From Pseudescherichia sp031979925 (GTDB lineage: Bacteria > Pseudomonadota > Gammaproteobacteria > Enterobacterales > Enterobacteriaceae), in the NCBI RefSeq assembly GCF_031979925.1, contig NZ_DALZFB010000006.1, positions 1 through 64,000 of the forward strand: 64,000 bases of DNA, read 5' to 3'. The notes below the pieces were generated by a model, which worked only from the letters and a program-made list of their open reading frames with translations, was not told the origin of the DNA and did not search any database. Within the stretch, counting starts at the first letter, position 1, and the number at the start of each line of letters is the position of its first letter. The position numbers and the translations under genes were made by a program. Positions 16,496 to 24,548 of the stretch are shown one piece after another.

Positions 16496-18088
16496 ATGAC
16501 TCCCCTGCTCACCATTGATTCGCTCTCGGTCGCCTTTCGTCACCAGAACCACCTGCGCACCGTGGTCAGCGATCTGTCGTTGCAGGTCGAGGCCGGTGAG
16601 ACCCTGGCGCTGGTAGGCGAGTCCGGCTCTGGCAAAAGCGTCAGCGCCCTGTCGATTCTGCGCCTGCTTCCCTCCCCGCCGGTGGTCTATCCCAGCGGAG
16701 ATATTCGCTTTCACGGTGAATCGCTGCTCCACGCCAGCGAGCAGACCCTGCGCGGCGTGCGCGGCAACCGGATCGCCATGATTTTCCAGGAGCCGATGGT
16801 ATCGCTTAACCCGCTGCATACCCTGGAGAAGCAGCTCTATGAGGTGCTCTCCCTGCATCGCGGCATGCGGCGCGAGGCAGCGCGCGCCGAGATCCTGACC
16901 TGTCTCGATCGGGTGGGCATCCGTAACGCCCGGGCGCGGCTAGGGGATTTCCCGCATCAGCTTTCAGGCGGCGAGCGCCAGCGGGTGATGATTGCCATGG
17001 CACTGCTCACCCGCCCGGAGCTGCTTATCGCCGATGAACCTACCACCGCCCTCGACGTTGCGGTGCAGGCACAGATTTTACAGCTGCTGTGCGAGCTGCG
17101 TGACGAGCTGAATATGGGCCTGCTCTTTATTACCCATAACCTGAATATTGTGCGCAGGCTGGCGGACAGCGTGGCGGTGATGCATAACGGCCGCTGCGTG
17201 GAGCAGAACCGGGCGGCCACCCTGTTTAGCGCGCCGCAGCACCCTTACACCCAGCGCCTGCTGGCAAGCGATCCGGCGGGCGAGCCGGTTCCACTGCCGC
17301 CCGACGCGCCGACGCTGCTTGAAGTGGATCGCCTCGGAGTCGCCTTCCCGCTGCGCAAGGGCGTGTTTAAGCGCGTCGTCGGCCATAAACCGGTGGTCAA
17401 CGATCTGAGCTTTACCCTAAGAGCGGGGGAAACCCTGGGCCTGGTGGGCGAGTCCGGCTCGGGCAAGAGCACGACCGGGCTGGCGCTGCTGCGTCTGATT
17501 GCTTCGCAGGGAACGATTAACTTTGACGGCCAACCGCTGCATCAGCGGGAGCGTAAGCAGATGCTGCCGGTGCGTCATCGGATGCAGGTGGTTTTTCAGG
17601 ATCCCAACTCCTCTCTTAATCCGCGCCTCGACGTGCAGCAGATTATTGAGGAGGGGCTGCGCGTGCACCAGCCAGCGCTGACGCCACAGGCACGTGAGGA
17701 GCGGGTAATCACGGTGATGCAGGAGGTGGGACTCGATCCTGAAACGCGCCACCGCTACCCGGCAGAGTTCTCCGGCGGTCAGCGCCAGCGGATCGCTATC
17801 GCCCGGGCGTTGATTTTACAGCCGGAGTTGATCGTGCTGGATGAACCGACCTCATCGCTGGATCGCACCGTGCAGGCGCAAATCCTGAGCCTGCTAAAGT
17901 CGTTGCAGGAGAAGCACCGGCTGGCCTATCTGTTTATCAGTCACGATCTGCAGGTGGTGCGGGCGCTGTGTCATCAGGTCATTATCCTGCGACAGGGCGA
18001 AGTGGTTGAGCAGGGAGAGTGCCAGCGCGTGTTTGCCGATCCGCAACACGACTATACGCGCCAGCTACTGGCGCTCAGCCAGAGTTAG
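16496..18088 (+). CDS. yejF: YejF, duplicated ABC ATPase of the peptide importer
   Basis: Cytosolic ATPase with two ABC domains in one chain, powering YejBE. The 530-aa protein has Walker A motifs GESGSGKSV (about 42) and GESGSGKST (about 318), signatures LSGGERQRV and FSGGQRQRI, and Walker B segments ending in ADEPTTALD and LDEPTSSLD. I use the ATG at 16496, one base after the yejE stop. The longer frame from 16448 runs into yejE. The last four bases TTAG overlap convergent yejG. Confidence 0.95.
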   Translation: MTPLLTIDSLSVAFRHQNHLRTVVSDLSLQVEAGETLALVGESGSGKSVSALSILRLLPSPPVVYPSGDIRFHGESLLHASEQTLRGVRGNRIAMIFQEPMVSLNPLHTLEKQLYEVLSLHRGMRREAARAEILTCLDRVGIRNARARLGDFPHQLSGGERQRVMIAMALLTRPELLIADEPTTALDVAVQAQILQLLCELRDELNMGLLFITHNLNIVRRLADSVAVMHNGRCVEQNRAATLFSAPQHPYTQRLLASDPAGEPVPLPPDAPTLLEVDRLGVAFPLRKGVFKRVVGHKPVVNDLSFTLRAGETLGLVGESGSGKSTTGLALLRLIASQGTINFDGQPLHQRERKQMLPVRHRMQVVFQDPNSSLNPRLDVQQIIEEGLRVHQPALTPQAREERVITVMQEVGLDPETRHRYPAEFSGGQRQRIAIARALILQPELIVLDEPTSSLDRTVQAQILSLLKSLQEKHRLAYLFISHDLQVVRALCHQVIILRQGEVVEQGECQRVFADPQHDYTRQLLALSQS

Positions 18089-18429
18089 AAAGGATTATTG
18101 CTGGCGAACGGCTCCGCAATGGCCACGCCGAAGTTTTTCAGGCGACAGGTAGCAGCAAACTCATCCTGGCGATTAACAAACAGGCACGGCTCGCCTTCAC
18201 ACTCGAGGACAGAGCAGTCAACTTCAATATCGCTCAGCGCCTGGCTAAGCTTGTGCATTACCGGCCAGGCATTATCACCGTCCGGACTCAGCAGCTTTAA
18301 CGCTACCAGGCAGTTATCACCGCTCTGGCCGTTTGATGGGATCGGTTCGACTTGCGAGCCGGCAGATCCTGCCAGCCAGCGGTAACTTTGGGGTAACCGA
18401 TGCACAATAGAGAGATTTAAGCTATTCAT
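18085..18429 (-). CDS. yejG: YejG family protein, function unknown
   Basis: 114-aa cytosolic protein of unknown function, conserved in enterobacteria. E. coli YejG has been associated with aminoglycoside tolerance in screens, with no mechanism known. I see no membrane segment or catalytic motif. The conserved block CSVLECEGEPCLFVNRQDEF and a C-terminal NNPF are as in E. coli. I take the ATG at 18429, with GGGGAAG upstream, and drop an 11-residue extension. It ends tail-to-tail with yejF, sharing 4 nt. Confidence 0.88.
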   Translation of the reverse strand: MNSLNLSIVHRLPQSYRWLAGSAGSQVEPIPSNGQSGDNCLVALKLLSPDGDNAWPVMHKLSQALSDIEVDCSVLECEGEPCLFVNRQDEFAATCRLKNFGVAIAEPFASNNPF

Positions 18430-18720
18430 GTTCTTCCCCGAAGCAATCACTTCACAATTCATTTACATCTATATTAACACATCATTGACATTTCATCCTG
18501 TCACGATGCGGTAACCGCTTACATCCTTGAATTTACAAGGTTAGCAGCCTCATTATTAGGGTGGGAGGGTTATGCTCCGCCTCACCTTTTGGGGGTATAT
18601 GTACCCGTTTCTGCGATCTAACTCAACCTTTTTAACTACAACAGTGTGACATTTACACAAATGGATTTTACATAAAAGAAACAAATGATAGCAATCTAAC
18701 AATAGATTGGGATGATATGT
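18430..18720. other. AT-rich intergenic region between yejG and bcr
   Basis: About 290 nt with no gene I can support. It should contain the yejG promoter (minus strand). An imperfect G-rich/C-rich hairpin around 18559-18586, followed by TTTT, is possible but has a 4-nt bulge. Confidence 0.35.
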
Positions 18721-18726
18721 GTCAAA

Positions 18727-18747
18727 GAAGGGGGCAGTTTTGCCCCC
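18727..18747 (-). terminator. Terminator of rsuA-bcr
   Basis: GGGGGCA (18730-18736) pairs with TGCCCCC (18741-18747) around a 4-nt loop. Read on the minus strand it is followed by TTCTTTGAC. It starts 13 nt after the bcr stop. Confidence 0.75.
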
Positions 18748-18759
18748 TGGAGGCGTGCG

Positions 18760-19950
18760 CTAGCCGCGTTTAGGCCGGCTGGCGTAGAGATAGAAGAGAA
18801 TCGAGCTGGTAGCACAGAAGGCGATAGACCAGATCATCGGCCAGGCGCTGTTAAAGGTCGCCAGAGAGAGCAGCGCGCCCACAATGGCACCGATACCAAA
18901 GCGGAACGTCCCCGCCAGCGATGAGGCGGTACCCGCCATATGGGGAAACTCATCGAGAATAACCGCCATGGCGTTAGAAGCCACCAGCGAAACGCAACCG
19001 ACAAAGGCGGCCACGCCCACTACCAGCGCCCAAAAGCCGACGTCGAACGCGGCGCTTAATACCATCCACAGCGCCATCACGAACTGGATCCACAGCCCGG
19101 CGCGGAACATCCTCAGCGCCCCCACCCGCCGCACAAATCGGCCATTGATGATGGTCATCATAAACAGGAAGACGATATTCAGCGCGAAGTAGTAACCAAA
19201 GTTCTGCGGCAGGACGTGGTTAAGCTCAATATAGACAAAGGGTCCGGCGCTCAGGAACGAGAACATGCCTGCAAAGCTGAAACCGCTTGCAAGCATATAG
19301 CTCAGTACACGCTTGTGGCGAAACAGCGTCGCGAAGTTGCCGAGGGTGGTACGAATGTGAAACGGCTGACGCCGCTCAACCGGCAGCGTCTCGCTGATAA
19401 AGAAAAAGATCATCAGCGAGGCCAGCAGCGCGGCGATAGCCAGGATCCAGAAGATAGCGTGCCAGCTTAGCCAGACCAGCACCGCGCCGCCAATCATCGG
19501 GGCCAGCAGCGGTGCAACGGTGGTCACCAGCATGACGAACGACATCATCCGTGAGAACTCCTCTTTCGGATAGATATCGCGCATCAGGGCGTTGATTACC
19601 ACGCTCGCCGCGGCCGCGGCCAGGCCGTGGAAAAAACGCAGGGTGATGAGCTGATCGATACTCTGCGCCAGCGCGCAGGCTCCCGCCGCCGCCGCGAAGA
19701 TCAGCGTTCCGCCGAGGATCACCGGCTTGCGGCCAATGCTGTCAGCCATCGGACCATAGAGCAGCTGCCCCAGCGCAAAGCCAAGAATATAGGTGCTCAG
19801 GGTCATCTGGGCGCTGCCGGCCGGGACGCCAAACTGCTGGGCGATCACCGGCAGCGCGGGCAGATACATATCGATCGAGAGCGGCATCAGCATGGCCAGC
19901 AGGCCAAGAATAAAGACAATGCGCAGGGAAGAGTGCTGCCTGGTGGTCAC
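18760..19950 (-). CDS. bcr: Bcr/CflA family multidrug efflux MFS transporter
   Basis: Inner-membrane proton-driven drug exporter of the DHA1 family. In E. coli Bcr overproduction gives bicyclomycin and sulfonamide resistance and exports L-cysteine. The 396-aa protein has about 12 hydrophobic helices. It shows the MFS loop motif GQLLYGPMADSIGRKPVI after helix 2 and the early signature PLSIDMYLPALP typical of Bcr/CflA proteins. It starts 16 nt after the rsuA stop on the same strand, so the two are probably cotranscribed as in E. coli. Confidence 0.93.
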   Translation of the reverse strand: MTTRQHSSLRIVFILGLLAMLMPLSIDMYLPALPVIAQQFGVPAGSAQMTLSTYILGFALGQLLYGPMADSIGRKPVILGGTLIFAAAAGACALAQSIDQLITLRFFHGLAAAAASVVINALMRDIYPKEEFSRMMSFVMLVTTVAPLLAPMIGGAVLVWLSWHAIFWILAIAALLASLMIFFFISETLPVERRQPFHIRTTLGNFATLFRHKRVLSYMLASGFSFAGMFSFLSAGPFVYIELNHVLPQNFGYYFALNIVFLFMMTIINGRFVRRVGALRMFRAGLWIQFVMALWMVLSAAFDVGFWALVVGVAAFVGCVSLVASNAMAVILDEFPHMAGTASSLAGTFRFGIGAIVGALLSLATFNSAWPMIWSIAFCATSSILFYLYASRPKRG

Positions 19951-19966
19951 TACGGGCTCCTGGGAT

Positions 19967-20674
19967 TTAGCGGGACGTTAAGCTAACGCTGGCGATCTCT
20001 TCTTCGGTCAACGGACGATACTCGCCCGGGGCCAGGTCGGCGTCGAGAACAATTGCCCCGATGCGCTCGCGGTGCAGCCCAACAACATGGTTGCCTACCG
20101 CAGCAAACATGCGCTTAACCTGATGGTAGCGCCCCTCGCTGATGGTCAGGCGCACCTCGGTGGGAGTAATCACCTCCAGCACGGCAGGCTTAGTTAAATC
20201 GGGTTCATTATGCAGCTGTACACCTTTGGCGAACTGCGCTGCGGTGTCGTCGCTAACCGGGGACTCCAGCGTCACCAGGTAGGTTTTCTCGCAGTGGTGG
20301 CGCGGAGAGGTTATGCGGTGTGACCACTGGCCGTCGTCGGTCATCAGCACCAGCCCGGTGGTGTCGATATCCAGTCGTCCGGCGGCGTGCAGCTTGTGAG
20401 CTACCGGCTCGTCAAGGAAGTAGAGCACCGTCGGATGATCGGGATCGTCTGTAGAGCAGACGTAGCCCTGCGGCTTATGCAGCATAAAGTAGCGTGGGCC
20501 GGTCTGCTGCACCAGCGTATTGCCGTCATACTCTACCTCGTGTTCGGGCAGAAGTTTGAACGCGGCGTTTTTAACAATGTCGCCATCCACGGTAACGCGG
20601 CTGCCGCGGATTTCACGCCCGGCAATAGCCCGGCTGACGCCGAGTTGCTGAGCGATAAACTTATCAAGTCGCAT
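19967..20674 (-). CDS. rsuA: 16S rRNA pseudouridine(516) synthase
   Basis: Converts U516 of 16S rRNA to pseudouridine during small-subunit assembly. The 235-aa protein has an N-terminal S4 RNA-binding domain (MRLDKFIAQQLGVSRAIAGR) and a RsuA-type catalytic domain with GRLDIDTTGLVLMTDDG, which includes the catalytic Asp. The C-terminal block EGRYHQVKRMFAAVGN is also present. It is divergent from radD across a 153-nt spacer and is followed closely by bcr. Confidence 0.95.
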   Translation of the reverse strand: MRLDKFIAQQLGVSRAIAGREIRGSRVTVDGDIVKNAAFKLLPEHEVEYDGNTLVQQTGPRYFMLHKPQGYVCSTDDPDHPTVLYFLDEPVAHKLHAAGRLDIDTTGLVLMTDDGQWSHRITSPRHHCEKTYLVTLESPVSDDTAAQFAKGVQLHNEPDLTKPAVLEVITPTEVRLTISEGRYHQVKRMFAAVGNHVVGLHRERIGAIVLDADLAPGEYRPLTEEEIASVSLTSR

Positions 20675-20827
20675 GAAGTCTTATTAGCCTGTAAAGAGTG
20701 CCGGAGTCGGACAAAAGCCCGAAAAAAATGAAGCAATTGAGAATCTCTCAGTATAACGGTGTATCAGCAGCGCTCAAGCGAAAATATCGTGGCATAATAT
20801 GAGCAGACTAATGAACGCCGAGAGACA

Positions 20828-22588
20828 ATGACCTTTACGCTACGCCCCTACCAACGTGACGCGGTAAACGCCACCCTCACCCACTTTCGCCATCGCCATG
20901 AGCCGGCGGTGATCGTCCTGCCCACTGGCGCAGGTAAAAGCCTGGTCATTGCTGAGCTTGCCCGTGTGGCCCGTGGTCGCGTGCTGGTGCTCGCCCATGT
21001 CAAAGAGCTGGTGGCGCAGAACCATGCAAAATATCTGGCGCTGGGGCTGGAAGCGGATATCTACGCCGCCGGACTGAAGCGCAAAGAGAGCCACGGCAAG
21101 GTAGTGTTTGGCAGCGTACAGTCGGTAGCCCGCAACCTTGACCACTTCCAGGGCGAGTTCTCCCTGCTGATCGTCGATGAGTGCCACCGCATCAGCGATG
21201 ACGATGAGAGCCAGTATCAGCAGATCCTCACCCACCTCTCGAAGGTTAACCCCCGCCTGCGGCTGCTGGGCCTGACCGCCACGCCGTTTCGCCTCGGCAA
21301 GGGGTGGATCTACCAGTTCCACTACCACGGCATGGTGCGCGGCAACGACAAGGCGCTATTTCGCGACTGCATCTATGAGCTGCCGCTGCGCTATATGATC
21401 AAGCACGGCTACCTGACGCCCCCCGAGCGTCTGGATATGCCCATTGTGCAGTATGACTTCAGCCGGTTGCAGGCCCAGAGCAGCGGCCTGTTCAGCGAGG
21501 CGGATCTCAACCGCGAGCTGAAAAAGCAGCAGCGTATTACCCCGCACATCGTCAGCCAGATCGTGGAATTTGCTGCCGAGCGTCAGGGGGTAATGATCTT
21601 TGCCGCCACCGTCGAGCACGCCCGGGAGATCACCGGTCTGCTACCCGCCGGCGAGGCGGCGCTGATCACCGGTGAGACTCCCGGCCCCGAACGCGATGCG
21701 CTGATAGAGGACTTTAAACGTAAGCGTTTTCGCTATCTGGTGAACGTCTCGGTGCTGACTACCGGCTTCGATGCGCCGCATGTCGATCTGATCGCCATTC
21801 TGCGCCCGACGGAGTCCGTCAGCCTCTATCAGCAGATTGTCGGCCGTGGCCTGCGTCTTGCGCCGGGTAAAACCGACTGTCTGATCCTCGACTATGCCGG
21901 TAATCCGCACGACCTCTACGCCCCAGAAGTCGGAGAGCCGAAAGGCAAAAGTGATAACGTGCCGGTGCAGGTCTTCTGCCCCGACTGCGGTTTTGCTAAC
22001 ACCTTCTGGGGCAAAATGACCACCGACGGCACCTTAATCGAGCACTTTGGCCGCCGCTGCCAGGGCTTTTTTGAGGATGACGAGGGCCATCGGGAGCAGT
22101 GCAGCTACCGCTTCCGCTTTAAAAACTGTCCTCAGTGCAATGCCGAAAATGACATTGCCGCCCGCCGCTGTCGGGAGTGCGACACGGTGCTGGTGGATCC
22201 GGACGATATGCTGAAGGCGGCGCTGAAGCTGAAGGATGCTTTGGTGCTGCGCTGTGGCGGCATGGACCTGCAGCATGGCGCGGACGATAAGGGCGAGTGG
22301 CTGAGGATCACCTATTACGACGAGGACGGGGCCGACGTCAGCGAGCGCTTCCGCCTGCACACCCCTGCCCAGCGCACCGCCTTTGAGCAGCTCTTTATCC
22401 GCCCGCACACCCGCACGCCGGGCGTGCCGCTGCGCTGGATCGTGGCCGCCGATATCGTTGCCCAGCAGGCACTGCTGCGTCACCCCGATTTTGTCGTGGC
22501 ACGCCTGAAGGGTCAGTACTGGCAGGTGCGGGAGAAGGTGTTTGATTATGAAGGCCGCTTCCGCCGGGCAAACGAATTGCGCGGCTAG
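20828..22588 (+). CDS. radD: RadD (YejH), superfamily 2 ATPase in DNA repair
   Basis: Helicase-like ATPase that works with SSB and RecA in double-strand-break repair and processing of crossover intermediates. The 586-aa protein has SF2 motifs: Walker A PTGAGKSLV (about 34), Walker B VDECHRI (DECH box), GLTATPFRLG, and motif VI QIVGRGLRLAPGK. A C-terminal zinc-binding part follows, with CPDCGF and CPQCN...CRECD (about 380-460). The ATG follows GAGAGACA. A CATAAT at 20793-20798 may be its -10 element. Length equals E. coli RadD. Confidence 0.94.
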   Translation: MTFTLRPYQRDAVNATLTHFRHRHEPAVIVLPTGAGKSLVIAELARVARGRVLVLAHVKELVAQNHAKYLALGLEADIYAAGLKRKESHGKVVFGSVQSVARNLDHFQGEFSLLIVDECHRISDDDESQYQQILTHLSKVNPRLRLLGLTATPFRLGKGWIYQFHYHGMVRGNDKALFRDCIYELPLRYMIKHGYLTPPERLDMPIVQYDFSRLQAQSSGLFSEADLNRELKKQQRITPHIVSQIVEFAAERQGVMIFAATVEHAREITGLLPAGEAALITGETPGPERDALIEDFKRKRFRYLVNVSVLTTGFDAPHVDLIAILRPTESVSLYQQIVGRGLRLAPGKTDCLILDYAGNPHDLYAPEVGEPKGKSDNVPVQVFCPDCGFANTFWGKMTTDGTLIEHFGRRCQGFFEDDEGHREQCSYRFRFKNCPQCNAENDIAARRCRECDTVLVDPDDMLKAALKLKDALVLRCGGMDLQHGADDKGEWLRITYYDEDGADVSERFRLHTPAQRTAFEQLFIRPHTRTPGVPLRWIVAADIVAQQALLRHPDFVVARLKGQYWQVREKVFDYEGRFRRANELRG

Positions 22589-22599
22589 CATACTTTTCG

Positions 22600-22628
22600 T
22601 TGAAGAAAAGGCAATTCGGGGCTACTAT
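22600..22628 (+). promoter_or_regulatory. Sigma-70 promoter of rplY
   Basis: TTGAAG (22600-22605), a 17-nt spacer and TACTAT (22623-22628), starting just after the radD stop. A leader of about 75 nt would precede the rplY ATG. Confidence 0.6.
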
Positions 22629-22710
22629 ATCGCCCGCTTTACATCCGTAAAGCCAGAAATCTGCCTGCTGCTGGGTCGCCTGTAGCAGGAATTATTGAAG
22701 AGAAATTGAT

Positions 22711-22995
22711 ATGTTCACTATCGAAGCACAAGCACGTAAAGAGCAGGGTAAGGGTGCGAGCCGCCGCCTGCGTACCGCGAACAAGTTCCCGGCGATCGTT
22801 TACGGTGGCACTGAAGCCCCGATCGCTATCGAACTGGATCACGACAAAGTCATGAACATGCAGGCTAAAGAAGGTTTTTACGGCGAAGTTCTGACCCTGG
22901 TTGTTGACGGTACCGAAGTAAAAGTTAAAGTTCAGGCTGTACAGCGTCACCCGTACAAACCTAAACTGTCTCACATCGACTTCGTTCGCGCTTAA
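22711..22995 (+). CDS. rplY: 50S ribosomal protein L25
   Basis: Ribosomal protein that binds loop E of 5S rRNA in the large-subunit central protuberance. The 94-aa protein is the short, single-domain enterobacterial form without the C-terminal CTC extension. Conserved features are the basic start MFTIEAQARKEQGKGASRR and the tail PYKPKLSHIDF. AGAGAAATTGAT precedes the ATG. It has its own promoter and a strong terminator. Codon use looks biased to highly expressed codons. Confidence 0.98.
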   Translation: MFTIEAQARKEQGKGASRRLRTANKFPAIVYGGTEAPIAIELDHDKVMNMQAKEGFYGEVLTLVVDGTEVKVKVQAVQRHPYKPKLSHIDFVRA

Positions 22996-23007
22996 TCGCT
23001 AACGTGT

Positions 23008-23039
23008 TGAAAAAAAACCCCGCTTCGGCGGGGTTTTTT
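23008..23039. terminator. Terminator of rplY (bidirectional)
   Basis: AACCCCGC, loop TTCG, GCGGGGTT, flanked by an A-run and a T-run of six. The stable UUCG tetraloop and both-strand tracts suit termination of rplY and possibly of convergent yejK. Confidence 0.92.
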
Positions 23040-23063
23040 GTTATTCAGTCCTGGTGCGGCCCC

Positions 23064-23137
23064 GTAGGCCTGATAAGCGCAGCGCCATCAGGCGTTATCC
23101 ATGTCGCCGGGCGGCGGCTCTGCCTTGCCCGGCCTAC
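23064..23137. repeat. REP (palindromic unit) pair
   Basis: Two inverted REP-like units, 23064-23093 (GTAGGCCTGA...CATCAGGC) and 23106-23137 (GCCGGGCGGC...CCCGGCCTAC), between the convergent genes rplY and yejK. Confidence 0.8.
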
Positions 23138-23150
23138 GGCTCCATCCTCG

Positions 23151-24155
23151 TTATTTCCCGGAGGTTCTGCGCTGCAGCTGATCGCGCAGGTTCGGCGGCG
23201 TGCCCTTGATGGTCAGGGTGTCGGTGGCCGGATCCCAGAAAATACGCTCGCCGAGCAGCATCGCATCAAAGTTGATGGTTAAGCCGCCGCCGCTGCCAGC
23301 GTACTTGGTCAGCTGGCGCAGAGTGCTGCGATCCGCCGGGAAGCTCTCCTCCAGCTCGTAGCCTTTATCCGCGGTAAACTCCTGGAAACTTACCTCGCTG
23401 ACGCCCCCCAGCTCTTGCGACAGCGATGCCAGCTCGATCTCCTCTCCAGCCTGTAGCTGCTCATTGCAGTAGCTGTAGACCTGCTGACGCACGTTCTGGC
23501 GCTCGGCTTTATCAAGCTGCGCCTCGGCGGTAAAGTCATCCACCGCCTGTAACAGGCCGCGGTTCTGCGCCTTGGCATTCAGCCCCTCGCTGGCTCCGAG
23601 GAAATCCATAAAGAAGTCGGCGACCTTGCGTCCTACCCTGCCCTTCAGGAAGGTCAGGTAGCGGGTCGACTCTGGGTTAGTCTCCCATTCGGTGAGATCG
23701 ATACGCGCCACGATATCGGCATGGTTAATGTCGAGATAGTGGGTCGAGCTGATATCGAGCTGTTCGTTGACGCGCATGCTGCTGAGGTTGTTCAGCACCG
23801 CCACCAGCAGATACTCTACCGCCAGGTAGCGGTAGTGGCAGAACAGCACGATGCCGCCGTCGGCAAAGGGGTATTTCGCCAGCTCGTCGCGCAGGCGTCC
23901 GGTCGCCGCCCGGCTGAAGGCGAGGAAATCTTCGTTGCCCTGGCGCTGCAGGCGCAGCGCGTCTGCCAGCTCACTCTCTTCGCTAAACAGACCGTAGGCT
24001 TTATTTTTTGCACTGTAGATCCGGTGCAGCTCGGCCATCATCTCAACAACGGTGGCCGTCGGCTCCAGTAATGAATCGCGCAGCACCAGCTCAAGGGTTT
24101 GCTCATCACGCTTGATAAGCTGGTGCAGGGCAATCTGGTTGATATCCAGACTCAT
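23151..24155 (-). CDS. yejK: Nucleoid-associated protein YejK (NdpA)
   Basis: Nucleoid-associated protein of the 37-kDa NA37 family. It interacts with topoisomerase IV and gyrase in E. coli. The 334-aa protein has no membrane segment and shows the family blocks FLGASEGLNAKAQNRGLLQ and GGLTINFDAMLLGERI. I take the ATG at 24155 (MSLDINQIAL), with AGGAGAG 6-7 nt upstream, and not the 11-residue longer frame. It is divergent from yejL. Confidence 0.93.
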   Translation of the reverse strand: MSLDINQIALHQLIKRDEQTLELVLRDSLLEPTATVVEMMAELHRIYSAKNKAYGLFSEESELADALRLQRQGNEDFLAFSRAATGRLRDELAKYPFADGGIVLFCHYRYLAVEYLLVAVLNNLSSMRVNEQLDISSTHYLDINHADIVARIDLTEWETNPESTRYLTFLKGRVGRKVADFFMDFLGASEGLNAKAQNRGLLQAVDDFTAEAQLDKAERQNVRQQVYSYCNEQLQAGEEIELASLSQELGGVSEVSFQEFTADKGYELEESFPADRSTLRQLTKYAGSGGGLTINFDAMLLGERIFWDPATDTLTIKGTPPNLRDQLQRRTSGK

Positions 24156-24301
24156 GATAAACTCTCCTGTTAGACCGGCGGTATTCAACCACCGCAGAGG
24201 TAACAGCGCAACCAGAGATCAAACCAGAGATAAAAAAGCAGAAAAAAAGCTGTTGCTACGGTAATATGTTGCCCTTTCATAAAGAGACTGATTCTGATTT
24301 T

Positions 24302-24529
24302 ATGCCACAGATTTCCCGTTATAGTGATGAACATGTTGAACAGCTGCTGAGCGAGCTGGCGAACGTGCTCGAAAAACACAAGGTTCCGACCGATCTCTCC
24401 CTGATGGTGCTGGGAAACATGGTCACAAACCTGATCAACACCAGCGTTGCCCCGGCACAGCGGCAGGCTATTGCGAAATCCTTCGCCCAGGCGTTGCAGT
24501 CCTCCGTGGCTGACGATAAAGCGCACTAA
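24302..24529 (+). CDS. yejL: YejL family protein, function unknown
   Basis: 75-aa DUF1414 protein, small and helical, conserved beside yejM in enterobacteria. A dimeric helical fold is known for the family but no function is. I see no metal or catalytic motif. The core VLGNMVTNLINTSVAPAQRQ is conserved. The ATG at 24302 (MPQISRYSD) gives the E. coli length. The longer frame from 24266 is not supported. It is followed 19 nt later by yejM, so it is probably cotranscribed with that essential gene. Confidence 0.9.
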   Translation: MPQISRYSDEHVEQLLSELANVLEKHKVPTDLSLMVLGNMVTNLINTSVAPAQRQAIAKSFAQALQSSVADDKAH

Positions 24530-24548
24530 AGGACTACGACGGCATTTT